Positions 43,265 to 52,591 of a stretch of 64,000 bases of DNA are shown one piece after another. How positions within the stretch are numbered: position 1 is the stretch's first letter; each line of letters starts with the position of its first letter. The translations under genes and the position numbers were made by a program. The DNA comes from Pseudoips prasinana. Lineage: Eukaryota; Arthropoda; Insecta; Lepidoptera; Nolidae. The stretch spans positions 9,447,501-9,511,500 of the forward strand of contig OX621258.1 of NCBI GenBank assembly GCA_951640165.1, read 5' to 3'. The notes beneath the pieces were generated by a model that was given only the letters and a program-made list of their open reading frames with translations, was not told the DNA's origin and made no database searches.

Positions 43265-43618
43265 AAGACACAAAGATAGCTGTTTTCAGTCACACTGAGA
43301 CAGTATTATTCGACAAACATAAATTTTACTGCTAAAAATAACGAGGAGTTACTTTTAGTTGCCGGATAACTTTTTAACCACACACCCGCGAAAAGTAAAT
43401 AAAAAGTCACAAACTGAAAAATGGATTATTGTTTTTAAAAACTAAAGTTTCAATTTGGAACAATTTTTCTCGATTCCATAACTCTTTATTAAGTGCCAGT
43501 AAAATCTCGCCATTAAAATCTCTTCAGAACTAAACAATATCTGGGTTAAATAAATAATAACCTAACAGTTAGAAAACCCCCGACTCCAACTATAAACACA
43601 TCACATTGGAAAAGAGCT
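43265..43618. other. no feature recognised
   Basis: AT-rich, no supported feature. Confidence 0.3.
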
Positions 43619-44111
43619 GATACTCTTACACTGCTGCACTGATCTTAACCAAACTGGATTTCAAATGAAAAAATCCGCATCGAAATCGGTCCATCCGTTT
43701 GAGAGCTACGATGACACACACACAGACGTCAACTTATAATACCCCACTTTGTGAGTCAAGATGGCTTGACATAAATACGTGTTGATACTCTTACACTGCT
43801 GCACTGATCTTAACCAAACTGGCTTTCAAATGAAAAAATCCGCATCGAAATCGGTCCATCCGTTTGAGAGCTACGATGACACACACACAGACGTCAACTT
43901 ATAATACCCCTCTTTGTGAGTCAAGATGGCTTGACATAAATACGTGTTGATACTCTTACACTGCTGCACTGATCTTAACCAAACTGGCTTTCAAATGAAA
44001 AATCCGCATCGAAATCGGTCCATCCGTTTGAGAGCTACGATGACACACACACAGACGTCAACTTATAATACCCCTCTTTGTGCGTCAAAATGGCTTGACA
44101 TTAGTACGTGT
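43619..44111. repeat. 164-bp tandem repeat, 3 copies
   Basis: Units start at 43619, 43783 and 43948 (TGATACTCTTACACTGCTGC). Each holds ATCGGTCCATCCGTTTGAGA and ends TGGCTTGACAT(A/T)A. The units are almost identical. The CATCCGTTTGAGAGCTA motif recalls short Helitron-like elements. Confidence 0.95.
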
Positions 44112-44114
44112 ATT

Positions 44115-44970
44115 TTAGCACAGTTATCAAGATTTCTCAAGATGTTCTTCATCGTTAGCAAAAGTTAAAGCATTCAATAAAGCCATGATTTACACTAAGT
44201 GGAAGTAGTGTTGGAACATTGCCAGATTAGAATCCGTATTTCGTACTTTATTGTCAAAAGGTAGTCGTTACCAGCCATACTTACAAGATATTCTGTCTCC
44301 AGTGTAATGGACTTTCGGATTTCTAGATCCGCTCGGCTAGCGACAGTGCGCAAAAAATATCAGCTCTATATTTAGTAATTCAACAATATTTATATGTACG
44401 TGTTTTTGTATTTCGATGTCGAGGAATATGTTTTTATTTATATAGAATACCAAGAGATTTTACTCTCACCTAGTAATTTTTGTTTATGTAATTTGTCCTG
44501 GGTGGGGATTGAACCCCCGACCTGCCCTTTTGTTCAAAGAAGGTACTGATGCCATTAAGCAGAAGCCGCAGGTTTAAATATTCTGTCAGAGAACTGCTTG
44601 GCTAGCGGTGGGTATGTCACCGCAAATAAGGTAGTCTTGGGTCTGAATAAAATGTTCTTGGTATTGGCATTTATCTAGCACGATAAACTCCTGTTTTGAT
44701 ATTTCGGTATTTTCAGGTGTCATCATTTTTGGCAGACCTGTGCTAATTCATCAACCCGAAGACTGGAAGATGGAGGGACCAAATTGCCGTGCATTGAGGA
44801 GAATATAAATCTATCGAAGGCCTTGTATTGCCACCTCAGAGGAAAATACTTATCGTATGGACAATGGTTAGAGTGTCAGACTTGTTCAAGCAGCGCACGT
44901 CTTTAAAGACAAACAGAAGAAACCAAGACTTTATGAGCGCCTATATCTGTTCCATTAAAGTGTTTTATTA
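44115..44970. other. mostly unannotated
   Basis: 44,490-44,525 resembles a SINE-F B-box region (TCCTGGGTGGGGATTGAACC). The rest has no supported feature. Confidence 0.3.
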
Positions 44971-45160
44971 AACTCTCTAAAGTGCTACATCACTTATTAT
45001 TAACTCTCTAAAGTGCTACAACACTTATTACCATCTCTGTAACGTGCTACAACACTTATTACCAACTCTCTAAAGTGCTACAAAACTTATTACTAACTCT
45101 CTAAAGTGCTACCAAATTTTATACTAACTCTCCAATGTGCTACAACACTTACAACTCTTC
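44971..45160. repeat. ~31-bp minisatellite, about 6 copies
   Basis: Repeated AACTCTCTAAAGTGCTAC followed by (A/T)CACTTATTA, starting at 44971 and 45002 and onward with increasing divergence. Confidence 0.85.
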
Positions 45161-45600
45161 AGTTTTATAGGATTTGTTATATACATGTCTGACCCAGAAA
45201 GCAGTATAAAATAGTTAACCATGAACTGAAGTAAATCTCGTGCAAATATATTTGGCTTCCTACAAGTCGCACCACATAACATTTGGCAGCATTTACAAAC
45301 ATTTAGCTGAAAGCATGTTTCTTTTAGTAAGCACAATTATCTAGGGACTGATTTAAGTGTTGTTTATTAGTAGGATGTGATTTAGTGCCGCGATAAACTG
45401 TTGAAAGTATGTACCCTAGAGGATATTCGGAAACCACCGACTATTTTAGATATTTAGGAGATTGGTGAAACGTTACGTCTTGGCACGAGTTACTGGTGGA
45501 TTTCTATGTATTTTATGCTAGTCTTGCCTTTTTTGTATCTTATATAACTAATACAGTCTTATGTTAAGAGGGCTATACTCATGTTTAAATTAAATAAATC
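45161..45600. other. no feature recognised
   Basis: No supported feature. Confidence 0.3.
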
Positions 45601-45605
45601 AAGGA

Positions 45606-45850
45606 TCATCATCATCATATCAGCTGAAAGACGTCCACAGCTGGACAAAGGCCACCCCCAAAGATTTTCACGCGATTTCCAGCGACCATCATACAAGATC
45701 ATCGGTCCATCTTGTAAGGGGCCTGTCCAAGCTGCGTCTTTCGGTTCGTGGTCGCCACTCCAGAACCTCTCTGCCCCAGCGGCTGTCGGCTCTAAGAGCT
45801 ATTTGCCCTACCCAATGCCACTTCAGCTTGAGGATTAGGCACAATATATA
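45606..45850 (-). pseudogene. RTE-B LINE C-terminal coding part and 3' end
   Basis: The reverse frame contains LKLKWHWVGQIALRADSRWG, REVLEWRPRTERRSLDRP and LTRWTDDLV, the conserved RTE tail. A frameshift follows and the end is CAGCTGAAAGACGTCCACAG with CATCATCATCAT. 5'-truncated. Confidence 0.8.
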
Positions 45851-46010
45851 TTTTTTTAATTTGACACACTTAGTTTTTGTTATGTGGCTGACGCCATAGA
45901 ATATCGCCACCCTATCTCATCCCGAGGGGGGGCGTAGAGGGGGCGTCGTCCCAAAGTAATATTTACCACCAGAGAACGGGCAGTACCGTCTTTCTGTGGA
46001 GGTACTATGA

Positions 46011-46445
46011 CCATCATATAATAATAATAATATCTAGGGACAATGTCACACAGATCATCCTAGCCCCAAACTAAGCTTGTACTATGGGTACCAGGTGACG
46101 ATATAGAAAGAAAGAAAGAAAGAAAATATCATTTATTCATTACCAGGACGGACATAACAACGAAATTTTACAATAACAAAAAAACAAACATTAAAATCTT
46201 ATACTTAATATTCCGTAGTCCGTTCTAGGTGAAAAGGCATCTATCTCTGCATTGGCCGTCGCAATATTGCGACAGCGCTGATATTCTGATATACATACTT
46301 ATATAGATATATAAATACTTAAATACATAGAAAACATCCATGACTCAGAAACAAATATTCGTGCTCATCACATAAATATTTGCACTTCCGGGATTCGAGC
46401 CCGCTTCGTAGGCAGGAGCACTACCAACTTGGCTACGGTGACCGT
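46011..46445 (-). mobile_element. SINE-A split by a LINE tail
   Basis: The tail part ends at CAGGTGACGATATA. The rest resumes at GATATACATACTTATATAG and runs to GGCTACGGTGACCGTC. The copy sits inside the C repeat. Confidence 0.8.
46106..46287 (-). mobile_element. 5'-truncated LINE 3' end with (TTTC)n tail
   Basis: A 182-bp insertion between copies of GATATA (46100-46105 and 46288-46293). Read in reverse it ends AATAAATGATATTTTC and (TTTC)n. A second 34-bp member lies at 51,514-51,547. Confidence 0.75.
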
Positions 46446-46695
46446 CAAATACTACGTTCACCAAGCGTTGTGATTATGGCATATCGCTTCAAATGATGAA
46501 CACATTGAGGAAATTTTGGAAGTCTTTGTCCAGCAGTGGACGTCATTCGGCTGACATGACTACACTTATCCTATACTACATACATGACTTTTAAAGTAAG
46601 CAACCCCTGCTAGAGGGCACCACATCTCAGGGCGGTTACTGATGGGAAGATGCATCAAAACGTTGTATTTTAGAGACGTTTTGTATTTTTATATA

Positions 46696-46876
46696 ATACT
46701 AATTGTGCCCCGCGGTTTTACCCGCGTTAAACTTTATAAATTATAACCTATGTGTTAATCCCGGGTGTGAGCCACCTCCATACCAAATTTTAATAAAATT
46801 GCTCCAGCCGTTTAGAGGCGAAGAAGTAACAAACATACACACTCACAAACTTTCGGCTTTATAATATTAGTGTGAT
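46696..46876 (-). mobile_element. Helitron-I
   Basis: TGCCCCGCGGTTTTACCCGC end at the left, TATAATATTAGTGTGA at the right. Full-length non-autonomous copy. Confidence 0.7.
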
Positions 46877-47124
46877 TGTTGCGCATTAGTTAAGGTAGTT
46901 GCCCAACTGCTATCCCAGTACCAGTATAGTTCAACTATTCGTTAGACCTATAAATGGTTGTTCCATGTAAACGCTTAAGTAGTTTAATTTCCGCTATAGT
47001 CGTTGTAGCCATTAGACAACAGTCGTTACCCATGTTAGAGATCTATTGTGTGGTTTGAGTGAGAACCCTGCCTCTAGTGCAACCACTACCCATACGATAA
47101 GTAAATAAAAACACAATATAACCA
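46877..47124 (+). mobile_element. LTR-like copy (BEL/Pao type), forward
   Basis: It starts TGTTGCGCATTAGTTAAGG and ends ATATAACCA (TG…CA). ACCTATAAATGG could be a TATA box and AAGTAAATAAAAACAC a polyA signal. Its last ~115 bp are repeated in inverse orientation at 47133-47244. Confidence 0.5.
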
Positions 47125-47244
47125 GTACTATGTGGTTATATTGTGTTTTTATTTACTTATCGTATGGGTAGTGGTAACGCTAGAGGCAGAGTTACTCAAG
47201 CCGCACAATAGATCTCTAACATGGGTTAACGACTGTTGTCTAAT
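47011..47244. repeat. inverted repeat, ~112-bp arms
   Basis: Arms 47011-47124 and 47133-47244 are similar with several mismatches and an 8-bp spacer GTACTATG. I interpret this as two LTR ends facing each other. Confidence 0.85.
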
Positions 47245-47503
47245 TCTAGAGCGTTTTTGATGTTTGCTGTGACTTGATCACGAATAGATCTAACGATTTT
47301 AATTCGATTTAATTCGATTAACCGATCAAAACTTATGAATAGGAGTACAGGAGTATTTTACAGGAGATTAAGCAAACAAAATTATGTGTAGTTTTTTTAC
47401 AATTTTAAGATGACAGCGTCAATATTTTATTGCTTTTAATAAAAAGAAATTATACAATAAAAAAGTAAATTATCGTAACACCAGTTAATCGTTTGCGTGG
47501 ACA
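47133..47503 (-). mobile_element. 3' LTR of a BEL/Pao remnant
   Basis: In reverse it starts TGTCCACGCAAACG directly after a GGGGG tract (47506-47510, possible polypurine tract). It ends AATAAAAACACAATATAACCA. Length about 371 bp. Confidence 0.5.
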
Positions 47504-47530
47504 TACCCCCGGGTGTTGAAAGCCTGCATT

Positions 47531-47752
47531 TCAACCCTCTGATTCCTCATATTCAGGAAATGGACATCTCTTGCTGAATGATCTGCGAAGCAGACCATTA
47601 GAAGTTTTCACATCAGCCACTCGAATTACGCCGACGGAACCCGGATGAACAGCTACATAATATTCCTTTAAGTCGAAAATAGAAAGGCTTATGTTTAACT
47701 TACCACTAAATATAGTAACATATAACAGACAAAAATAGTAATTGATCACCAA
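47531..47752 (-). pseudogene. BEL/Pao integrase C-terminal (DUF5641-like) end
   Basis: The reverse frame contains YVAVHPGSVGVIRVADVKTS, NGLLRRSFSKRCPFPEYEES and a stop at 47531. It resembles the conserved HPG..G.VR...V.T..G..KRP..K...LP end of BEL/Pao polyproteins. The upstream ~30 residues do not look like the family; the match begins after a TTCGACTTAAAG stretch. The LTR-like sequence follows after a G tract. Only the last ~45 residues are credible. Confidence 0.6.
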
Positions 47753-48040
47753 AATGAAACCCGCATTTTAATGTAAAATTATAACCAAAGTTTCACCATT
47801 TTGCTATCCTATTTAAGCAAAATGACTCCAAATTAATCATTTTTAACCCATAAGTAATAAATGATCACCAAAATTAAACCAGCATTTTAATGTAAAATTA
47901 TAACCAAAGTATTTACATCTTGCTATTCTGTTTAAGCAAACTGACTCCAAAAAAATCATGGTTAACCCAAAAATTGTTAATGAACACCAAATTATTAAAC
48001 ACATTTCAATTTAAAATGACATGCAGAAAATAATATCTCG
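47743..48040. repeat. 119-bp tandem repeat, ~2.5 copies
   Basis: TGATCACCAAAAT(G/T)AAACC starts at 47743 and 47862, with a diverged start (TGAACACCAAATTATTAAAC) at 47981. Each unit holds CATTTTAATGTAAAATTATA and AAGCAAA(A/C)TGACTCCAAA. Confidence 0.8.
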
Positions 48041-48217
48041 TTATCCGATTTATGTAAATAATAAGGCATGTATTTAAATCGATATCTGTATATTCCCTTT
48101 TTTCTAACAAAATATTTCAAAGTTATATCAAAAATACTGACTTGCACACTAATTATGCACACTAACTAAATCAAATTAGAACTTAAATATAAAGATAATT
48201 ATTATGCAGCAAGCATT

Positions 48218-48490
48218 GTTTCTGTCACGGCTCCGGCGCTGCGGGGTTTGGGCGGCCCCACGCGAGCTTATCGTCGCAGATGGTTTTAACGCTCACCACC
48301 GCCGCAGCTTCGGCTTGCTGGCCGGCGAAGCCGGCCAGCCTCAGCTGCGGCGGCGAGCCTTCAAACCACCTACTCCTGCAGCTCGCGGGCCGGCCTACCC
48401 CTCCGCGCCTACGCGGGCTTACATTACACTCTAGGGGTAGGGCAAACACGACTACGTGAAGTCGGTTTTGCAGCGATTCGTTTCTGTCAC
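48218..48490. mobile_element. GC-rich insert between GTTTCTGTCAC direct repeats
   Basis: About 250 bp of very GC-rich DNA between copies of GTTTCTGTCAC (48218-48228 and 48480-48490). It holds a strong nested stem-loop (48299-48308 with 48344-48353; 48317-48326 with 48330-48339). A 76-codon frame across it is a composition artefact in my view. Confidence 0.45.
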
Positions 48491-48499
48491 AAAATTAAA

Positions 48500-49680
48500 G
48501 AAAAAAATCACAAAAATTTTTTAATCATCTTTTTTTAAATTATTCAAACAAACATTAAAAAGTAAGTCCTCTTCTAATTAATAACAAAGGGAGGGTATTG
48601 CAAACCGGACACATGACTCAATATGGCATCATAATACTTTTTTGGTAATAAGCCTACATTTTGTGGCAATCACAGAGGTTTATTTAGGCAGAAATAACAC
48701 ATTAATTTGCTCGCTAAGATTTGGTGATCATTTACTACATTTGGTGTTCGAATACACTTTGAAGTGCAGTCGTGACTTAAATTGCAAGTACTATTGTATT
48801 TTTAGACTTTATTTTTCTGGTGTTAAGTTTCTATTTTTGGTTAAAAAACGGAGGGTATCAAAGCATTTTATGGTGGTCATTATATTTAATCCCAAATAGA
48901 AACTGACTTAGTATTTGATACCAATAACTTATAGATCGGCTATGCTTAGATATTTTTCATTTGTTTCTAACCGTCGCGGAAGTTTTTGAAACATATTGTT
49001 AAAAGGATGAAATCTCTATCTATCTATCAAAACATAAAATAAATTTGAAACCTCATTTTTAATTAGTTTCATTTAGGTAACTTTAGAGTATTTTCATTTG
49101 CAATTAAATTTTAATTAAAAAATGTGTTTTTGTTTATGTATTACGATTATACGTACTAACTAAGGCAGAATTTAAATAATATTTCAGGCAAAAGGTAGAA
49201 GTTAGAAAACTATTGAATAATGCTAAAAATACTTAATTCCTGTTGAAGATAATATTCTTGGCCACATACCTATTATCTATTACTAGAATTAAGTTTTTGT
49301 ACAATGATAAAAACAGACATAAGTAATTTATTTTTGGTCACATCTGATTTTGTTACGGCCGATCTATATATTTTACCTTTATCTATGGAATTGGAAATTC
49401 GACTATTACTTAACATTTTTAACTGATGGATGAAAATAAACTCTACCATTTCAAACATAAGACATTTTTTCCAAGATTACGCTTCCTAAGCCGATTCAAA
49501 CAATCACGCTAAGTAATTCTTTGTAAATCCAAACTCCTGACAACTGATGATAGCTCTTTACCGAATCTAAGGAAAATCCGATTATCCTATAACAGAAACA
49601 ACTTAACATTTTCCTGAAGGAAAATTGACACATTTCTACGAGCAAAAATCTCCGTAATAAATTTGGCCGTAGTTATTATT
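48500..49680. other. mostly unannotated AT-rich DNA
   Basis: 48,719-48,735 (TTTGGTGATCATTTACT) is an inverted relative of the 119-bp unit start, so this may belong to the same element. An 85-codon frame at 48,642-48,899 has no recognisable motif. Confidence 0.35.
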
Positions 49681-49685
49681 TCATG

Positions 49686-50207
49686 CTAGCTGTGCTCCGC
49701 GGTTTTACCCGCGAATATGTTTATAAATTATGGCCTATGTGTTAATCCAGGGTGTCAACTAACGCCATAGCAATTTTATTAAAATTGCTCCAGAGCCGTT
49801 TAGACGTGGAAAAGACACAAACGTACACACTCACAAACTTTCGCCTTTATAATACTAGCTGTGCCCCGCGGTTTAACCGGCGTTCATTTTTATAAATTAT
49901 AGCCTATGTGTTAATCCAGGGTGTCAGCTAACTGCATAGCAATTTTATTAAAATCGTTCCAGCCGTTTAGACTTGAACTTTGAAGAAGTAACAAACATAC
50001 ACACTCACACACTCGCAAACTTTCATTTTAAAATACTAGCTGTGCCCCGCGGTTTAACCCGCGTTAATCTTTATAAATCATAGTCTATGTGTTAATCCAG
50101 GGTGTCAGCTAACTCCATAAATTTATTACAGTCGCTTCTGCCATTTAGACGTGAAGAAGTAACAAACATACACACTCACACACTCACAAACTTTCGCCTT
50201 AGTGTGA
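49686..50207 (-). mobile_element. three head-to-tail Helitron-I copies
   Basis: Units 49686-49854, 49855-50035 and 50036-50207. Each starts CTAGCTGTGC(C/T)CCGCGGTTT and contains TATGTGTTAATCCAGGGTGT and CACTCACAAACTTTC-type 5' ends. Junctions read TATAATA|CTAGC and AAAATA|CTAGC, lacking the TC-terminal AGTAGGA part. Confidence 0.85.
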
Positions 50208-50474
50208 TTGGCAAACCAGGTCAACTGAAAACCTTGGAAACACTCTTATTAAAATACCTCCAACAGTTTTGTAAAGGGTCGGATGATTTTAGTTTTAGCT
50301 GTTTTGTTATGATAATATGAAGATGGTTTTTTCGTTGAAGAAGTTTTTGTGGTCGGTTTGTTTCCAAGATTTTCTTTGAAACCCGTTGCTTTTCGTTAAA
50401 CAACTTTTTATTTTATGAATAAGTAGAGTCTATTATGCCGTTGTACCAGCCGGATAGTTATGAAGTTATTGACA

Positions 50475-50735
50475 GTCGCCGTAGCCTAGTTGGTAGTGCT
50501 CCTGTCTACGAAGCTGGTGGTCCTGGGTTCGAATCCCGGTAAGTGCAAATATTTGTGTGATGAGCACGAATATTTGTTTCTGAGTCATGGATGTTTTCTA
50601 TGTATATAAGTATTTATCTATCTATATAAGTATGTATATCGTCGCCTGGTACCCATAGTACAAGCTTTGCTTAGTTTGGGGCTAGGATGATCTGTGTGAC
50701 ATTGTCCCTAGATATTATTATTATTATTATTTATA
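50475..50735 (+). mobile_element. SINE-A
   Basis: The best forward copy: GTCGCCGTAGCCTAGTTGGT (A-box-like), GGTCCTGGGTTCGAATCCCG (B-box-like), GGTACCCATAGTACAAGC, tail GTCCCTAGATATTATTATT. Confidence 0.9.
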
Positions 50736-50799
50736 TTTTTCATATTTAAATGGGTCGGAAATAGAAATAGACTACTAGTAATTGTACAATTAATTAATT

Positions 50800-51270
50800 A
50801 TACTGTTGACGACCGCCGTAACACTGTTGGTAGTCATCCTGCCGTCTGATCCATAGGTTGCGTTGCGTAGGGTTCGAACCTCACACAAAACAAATGTTGT
50901 ATGGGTTCATGAACATGTATTTTATTCATAGCCTGGTGTTTTCTTTATGTTGTGTAATGAGATTCTGGGTTCAAATCCCGGGTCGCGCCAAAAAGTGATT
51001 TTGAGATTTTTTCCTTGAACAGTCTCAGTATCAGTCTGGGAGTTGGTGATATTAGACCCCAGTGCCTCGGAGAGCACGTAAAGCCGTCGGTCCTGCACCT
51101 GACCTCTTTCCGGTAGTGTCGCTAGTCGTCCCATCGGATCATAAGAGTGATGGAAAAGAAAGTGCCCCTGTGTTTGCGCACACACTAATATATCCTGCGC
51201 AATTGGCTAGTCTCCATTAAGAATGGGCGGCGTGGCGAAGTTCGGACAGGAGGACATTATTATATTGACA
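50800..51270 (+). mobile_element. fused tRNA-like SINE head and SINE-D body
   Basis: A head at 50,810-50,890 (GACCGCCGTAACACTGTTGG, AGGGTTCGAACCTCACAC) is followed by a second B-box (GGGTTCAAATCCCGGGTCGC at 50,969) and the D body and tail to GGCGAAGTTCGGACAGGAGG. Confidence 0.65.
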
Positions 51271-51338
51271 AAAAAATTAAATAAGTAATTCTATAAGTTG
51301 TTTAGTATCCATAGTTTCATTCGGGCTATATGATACTG

Positions 51339-51590
51339 CGAAGTTGCTGTGTGGTGACGGCATAGAATATCATCACCCTATCTCATCCCGTGGGGGGCGT
51401 AGAAATCGACCGAGGGAATACCTACCAGAGAACGGGCAGCAGCGTTTTTCTATGAATCTGCGATCGCCAACCCGTATATCCCCCCATTCTTTGGGGAGGC
51501 TTATCCAGCAGTGAAAGAAAGAAAGAAAAATATTTATTCAGAAAAGTCAGTGGGCGTACTCTGGCTGACATGATGATGATGATGAGATGA
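51339..51590 (+). mobile_element. C repeat split by a 34-bp LINE tail
   Basis: ACCCTATCTCATCCCGTGGG, GAACGGGCAGCAGCGTTTTT, TTGGGGAGGCTTATCCAGCA, then after the insert GGCGTACTCTGGCTGACATG and (ATG)n. Confidence 0.8.
51514..51547 (-). mobile_element. 34-bp LINE tail with (TTTC)n
   Basis: Flanked by CAGTG (51509-51513 and 51548-51552). In reverse it reads CTGAATAAATATTTTTC then (TTTC)n, like 46,106-46,287. Confidence 0.7.
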
Positions 51591-51591
51591 T

Positions 51592-52010
51592 GCTGTGTGA
51601 TATGCTATGGATATTTATTATTATTATTATATTTCGTTGCACTAGCAAAAGCACGGTACATTTGAAAACACAAAACGCATTGTAACCGAAATAAGTACCT
51701 ATCTTTACAAATTGAGGTAAAAGCTTAGACCAATAATAGAGCTTTGTATAAATACTGGCAGAGTCGTATTAATGAAAGACAACGTCAATCCTCAATTCCC
51801 AAGCTCCCAACGGGTCCGGGGTTTGGATGAGATGTTCGCTGAAAGGAACACAGAAAGTATTGCATGATCAGAGCTCGATATAGCCCTCTTTTTGTTAGCA
51901 ATTCCCAGGGCTCCAGATTTGATCGTTTTTAAACGAATTAGTTGCGTATATCGTTATAAAAAATGTATTTACTGCGCTATGTATTACTAGCTGATATGGG
52001 TTCGACTACC
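51592..52010. other. no feature recognised
   Basis: No supported feature. Confidence 0.3.
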
Positions 52011-52011
52011 T

Positions 52012-52130
52012 TTTTATTTATTTTTTTCCGAGGTGGAAAATCGTACATGGATGTCCCCCGCCTTGGGGGCTGGGGGCTTGGAGCGGGAGGACGGCGGGGT
52101 CTGTCAGACTCCTACTGACTAAAAACAAAT
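52012..52130 (+). repeat. N-like GC-rich repeat fragment
   Basis: TTTTTTCCGAGGTGGAAAA, GTCCCCCGCCTTGGGGGCTG (a short palindrome), GTCAGACTCCTACTGACTAA. Confidence 0.4.
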
Positions 52131-52141
52131 TTAAAATAAAT

Positions 52142-52205
52142 TATGTTTTCGGACTATTTACAAGCGCATTTTAAAGTAACGTGAATTAAATCGTTTTTTT
52201 TTTTT
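52142..52205 (+). mobile_element. H LINE 3' terminal fragment
   Basis: TATGTTTTCGGACTATTTAC, AAGCGCATTTTAAAGTAACG, GTGAATTAAAT and a T-run. Confidence 0.5.
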
Positions 52206-52209
52206 AATT

Positions 52210-52440
52210 AAAACAACTTGGCGGCGTGCCTCCTCAAAAGCGTATTTAGTCGTCGGTCTTGTACTTGACTTTGTTCTCGTCTTGTCTTCTACCCGTCCCA
52301 TATTATAGTATAGTCATATACTTATGTCTTTTACTGAATAAAAAACCTATATAACTACACCATAATATGTCCCACACAGATGCCTAGTCACCATTGAGAC
52401 TGGCCTCCATGACCGAAATTCGACCACGAGGATACCAACT
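52210..52440 (+). mobile_element. SINE-D, degraded
   Basis: GGCGTGCCTCCTCAAAAGCG, TCGGTCTTGTACTTGACTTT and the tail CCATGACCGAAATTCGACCA. Interrupted and diverged. Confidence 0.5.
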
Positions 52441-52454
52441 AACCATAGCATAGG

Positions 52455-52565
52455 GGAGCGAAGATCTTGCAAGGATTGAGGAAAGCAGCTGGATGCCGAT
52501 ACCGTAATACGGGTCATAGCGAGGCTCCTTGGAGGAGGCCATCTCCTGTGTTTTAGGCAGTGGGT
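52455..52565 (+). mobile_element. RTE-like LINE 3' fragment, degraded
   Basis: GAAGATCTTGCAAGGATTGA, GCAGCTGGATGCCGATACCG and CTTGGAGGAGGCCATCTCCT recall the RTE-B end. Confidence 0.45.
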
Positions 52566-52591
52566 TTTTTTAATTTGGGAAACAACAGAAA

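Larger units (their letters stand above)
45889..46560 (+). mobile_element. C repeat split by SINE-A
   Basis: The head is 45,889-46,010 (ACCCTATCTCATCCCGAGGG, AGAGAACGGGCAGTACCGTC). The remainder is 46,450-46,560 (CACCAAGCGTTGTGATTATG, then TTTGTCCAGCAGTGGACGTC and GGCTGACATGA). The two parts align with uninterrupted C copies. Confidence 0.7.

Noticed and set aside
44971..45160. CRISPR-like array
   Set aside because: There are no unique spacers; the units are contiguous and this is insect DNA.
48204..48449. Arginine/alanine-rich frames on both strands of the GC-rich insert
   Set aside because: Both strands are open because of GC composition; there is a strong hairpin and no motif.
50475..50550. 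Functional tRNA gene
   Set aside because: A- and B-box-like sequences are present but this is one of many copies of a SINE head with a SINE body directly attached. The same applies to all tRNA-like heads in the window.
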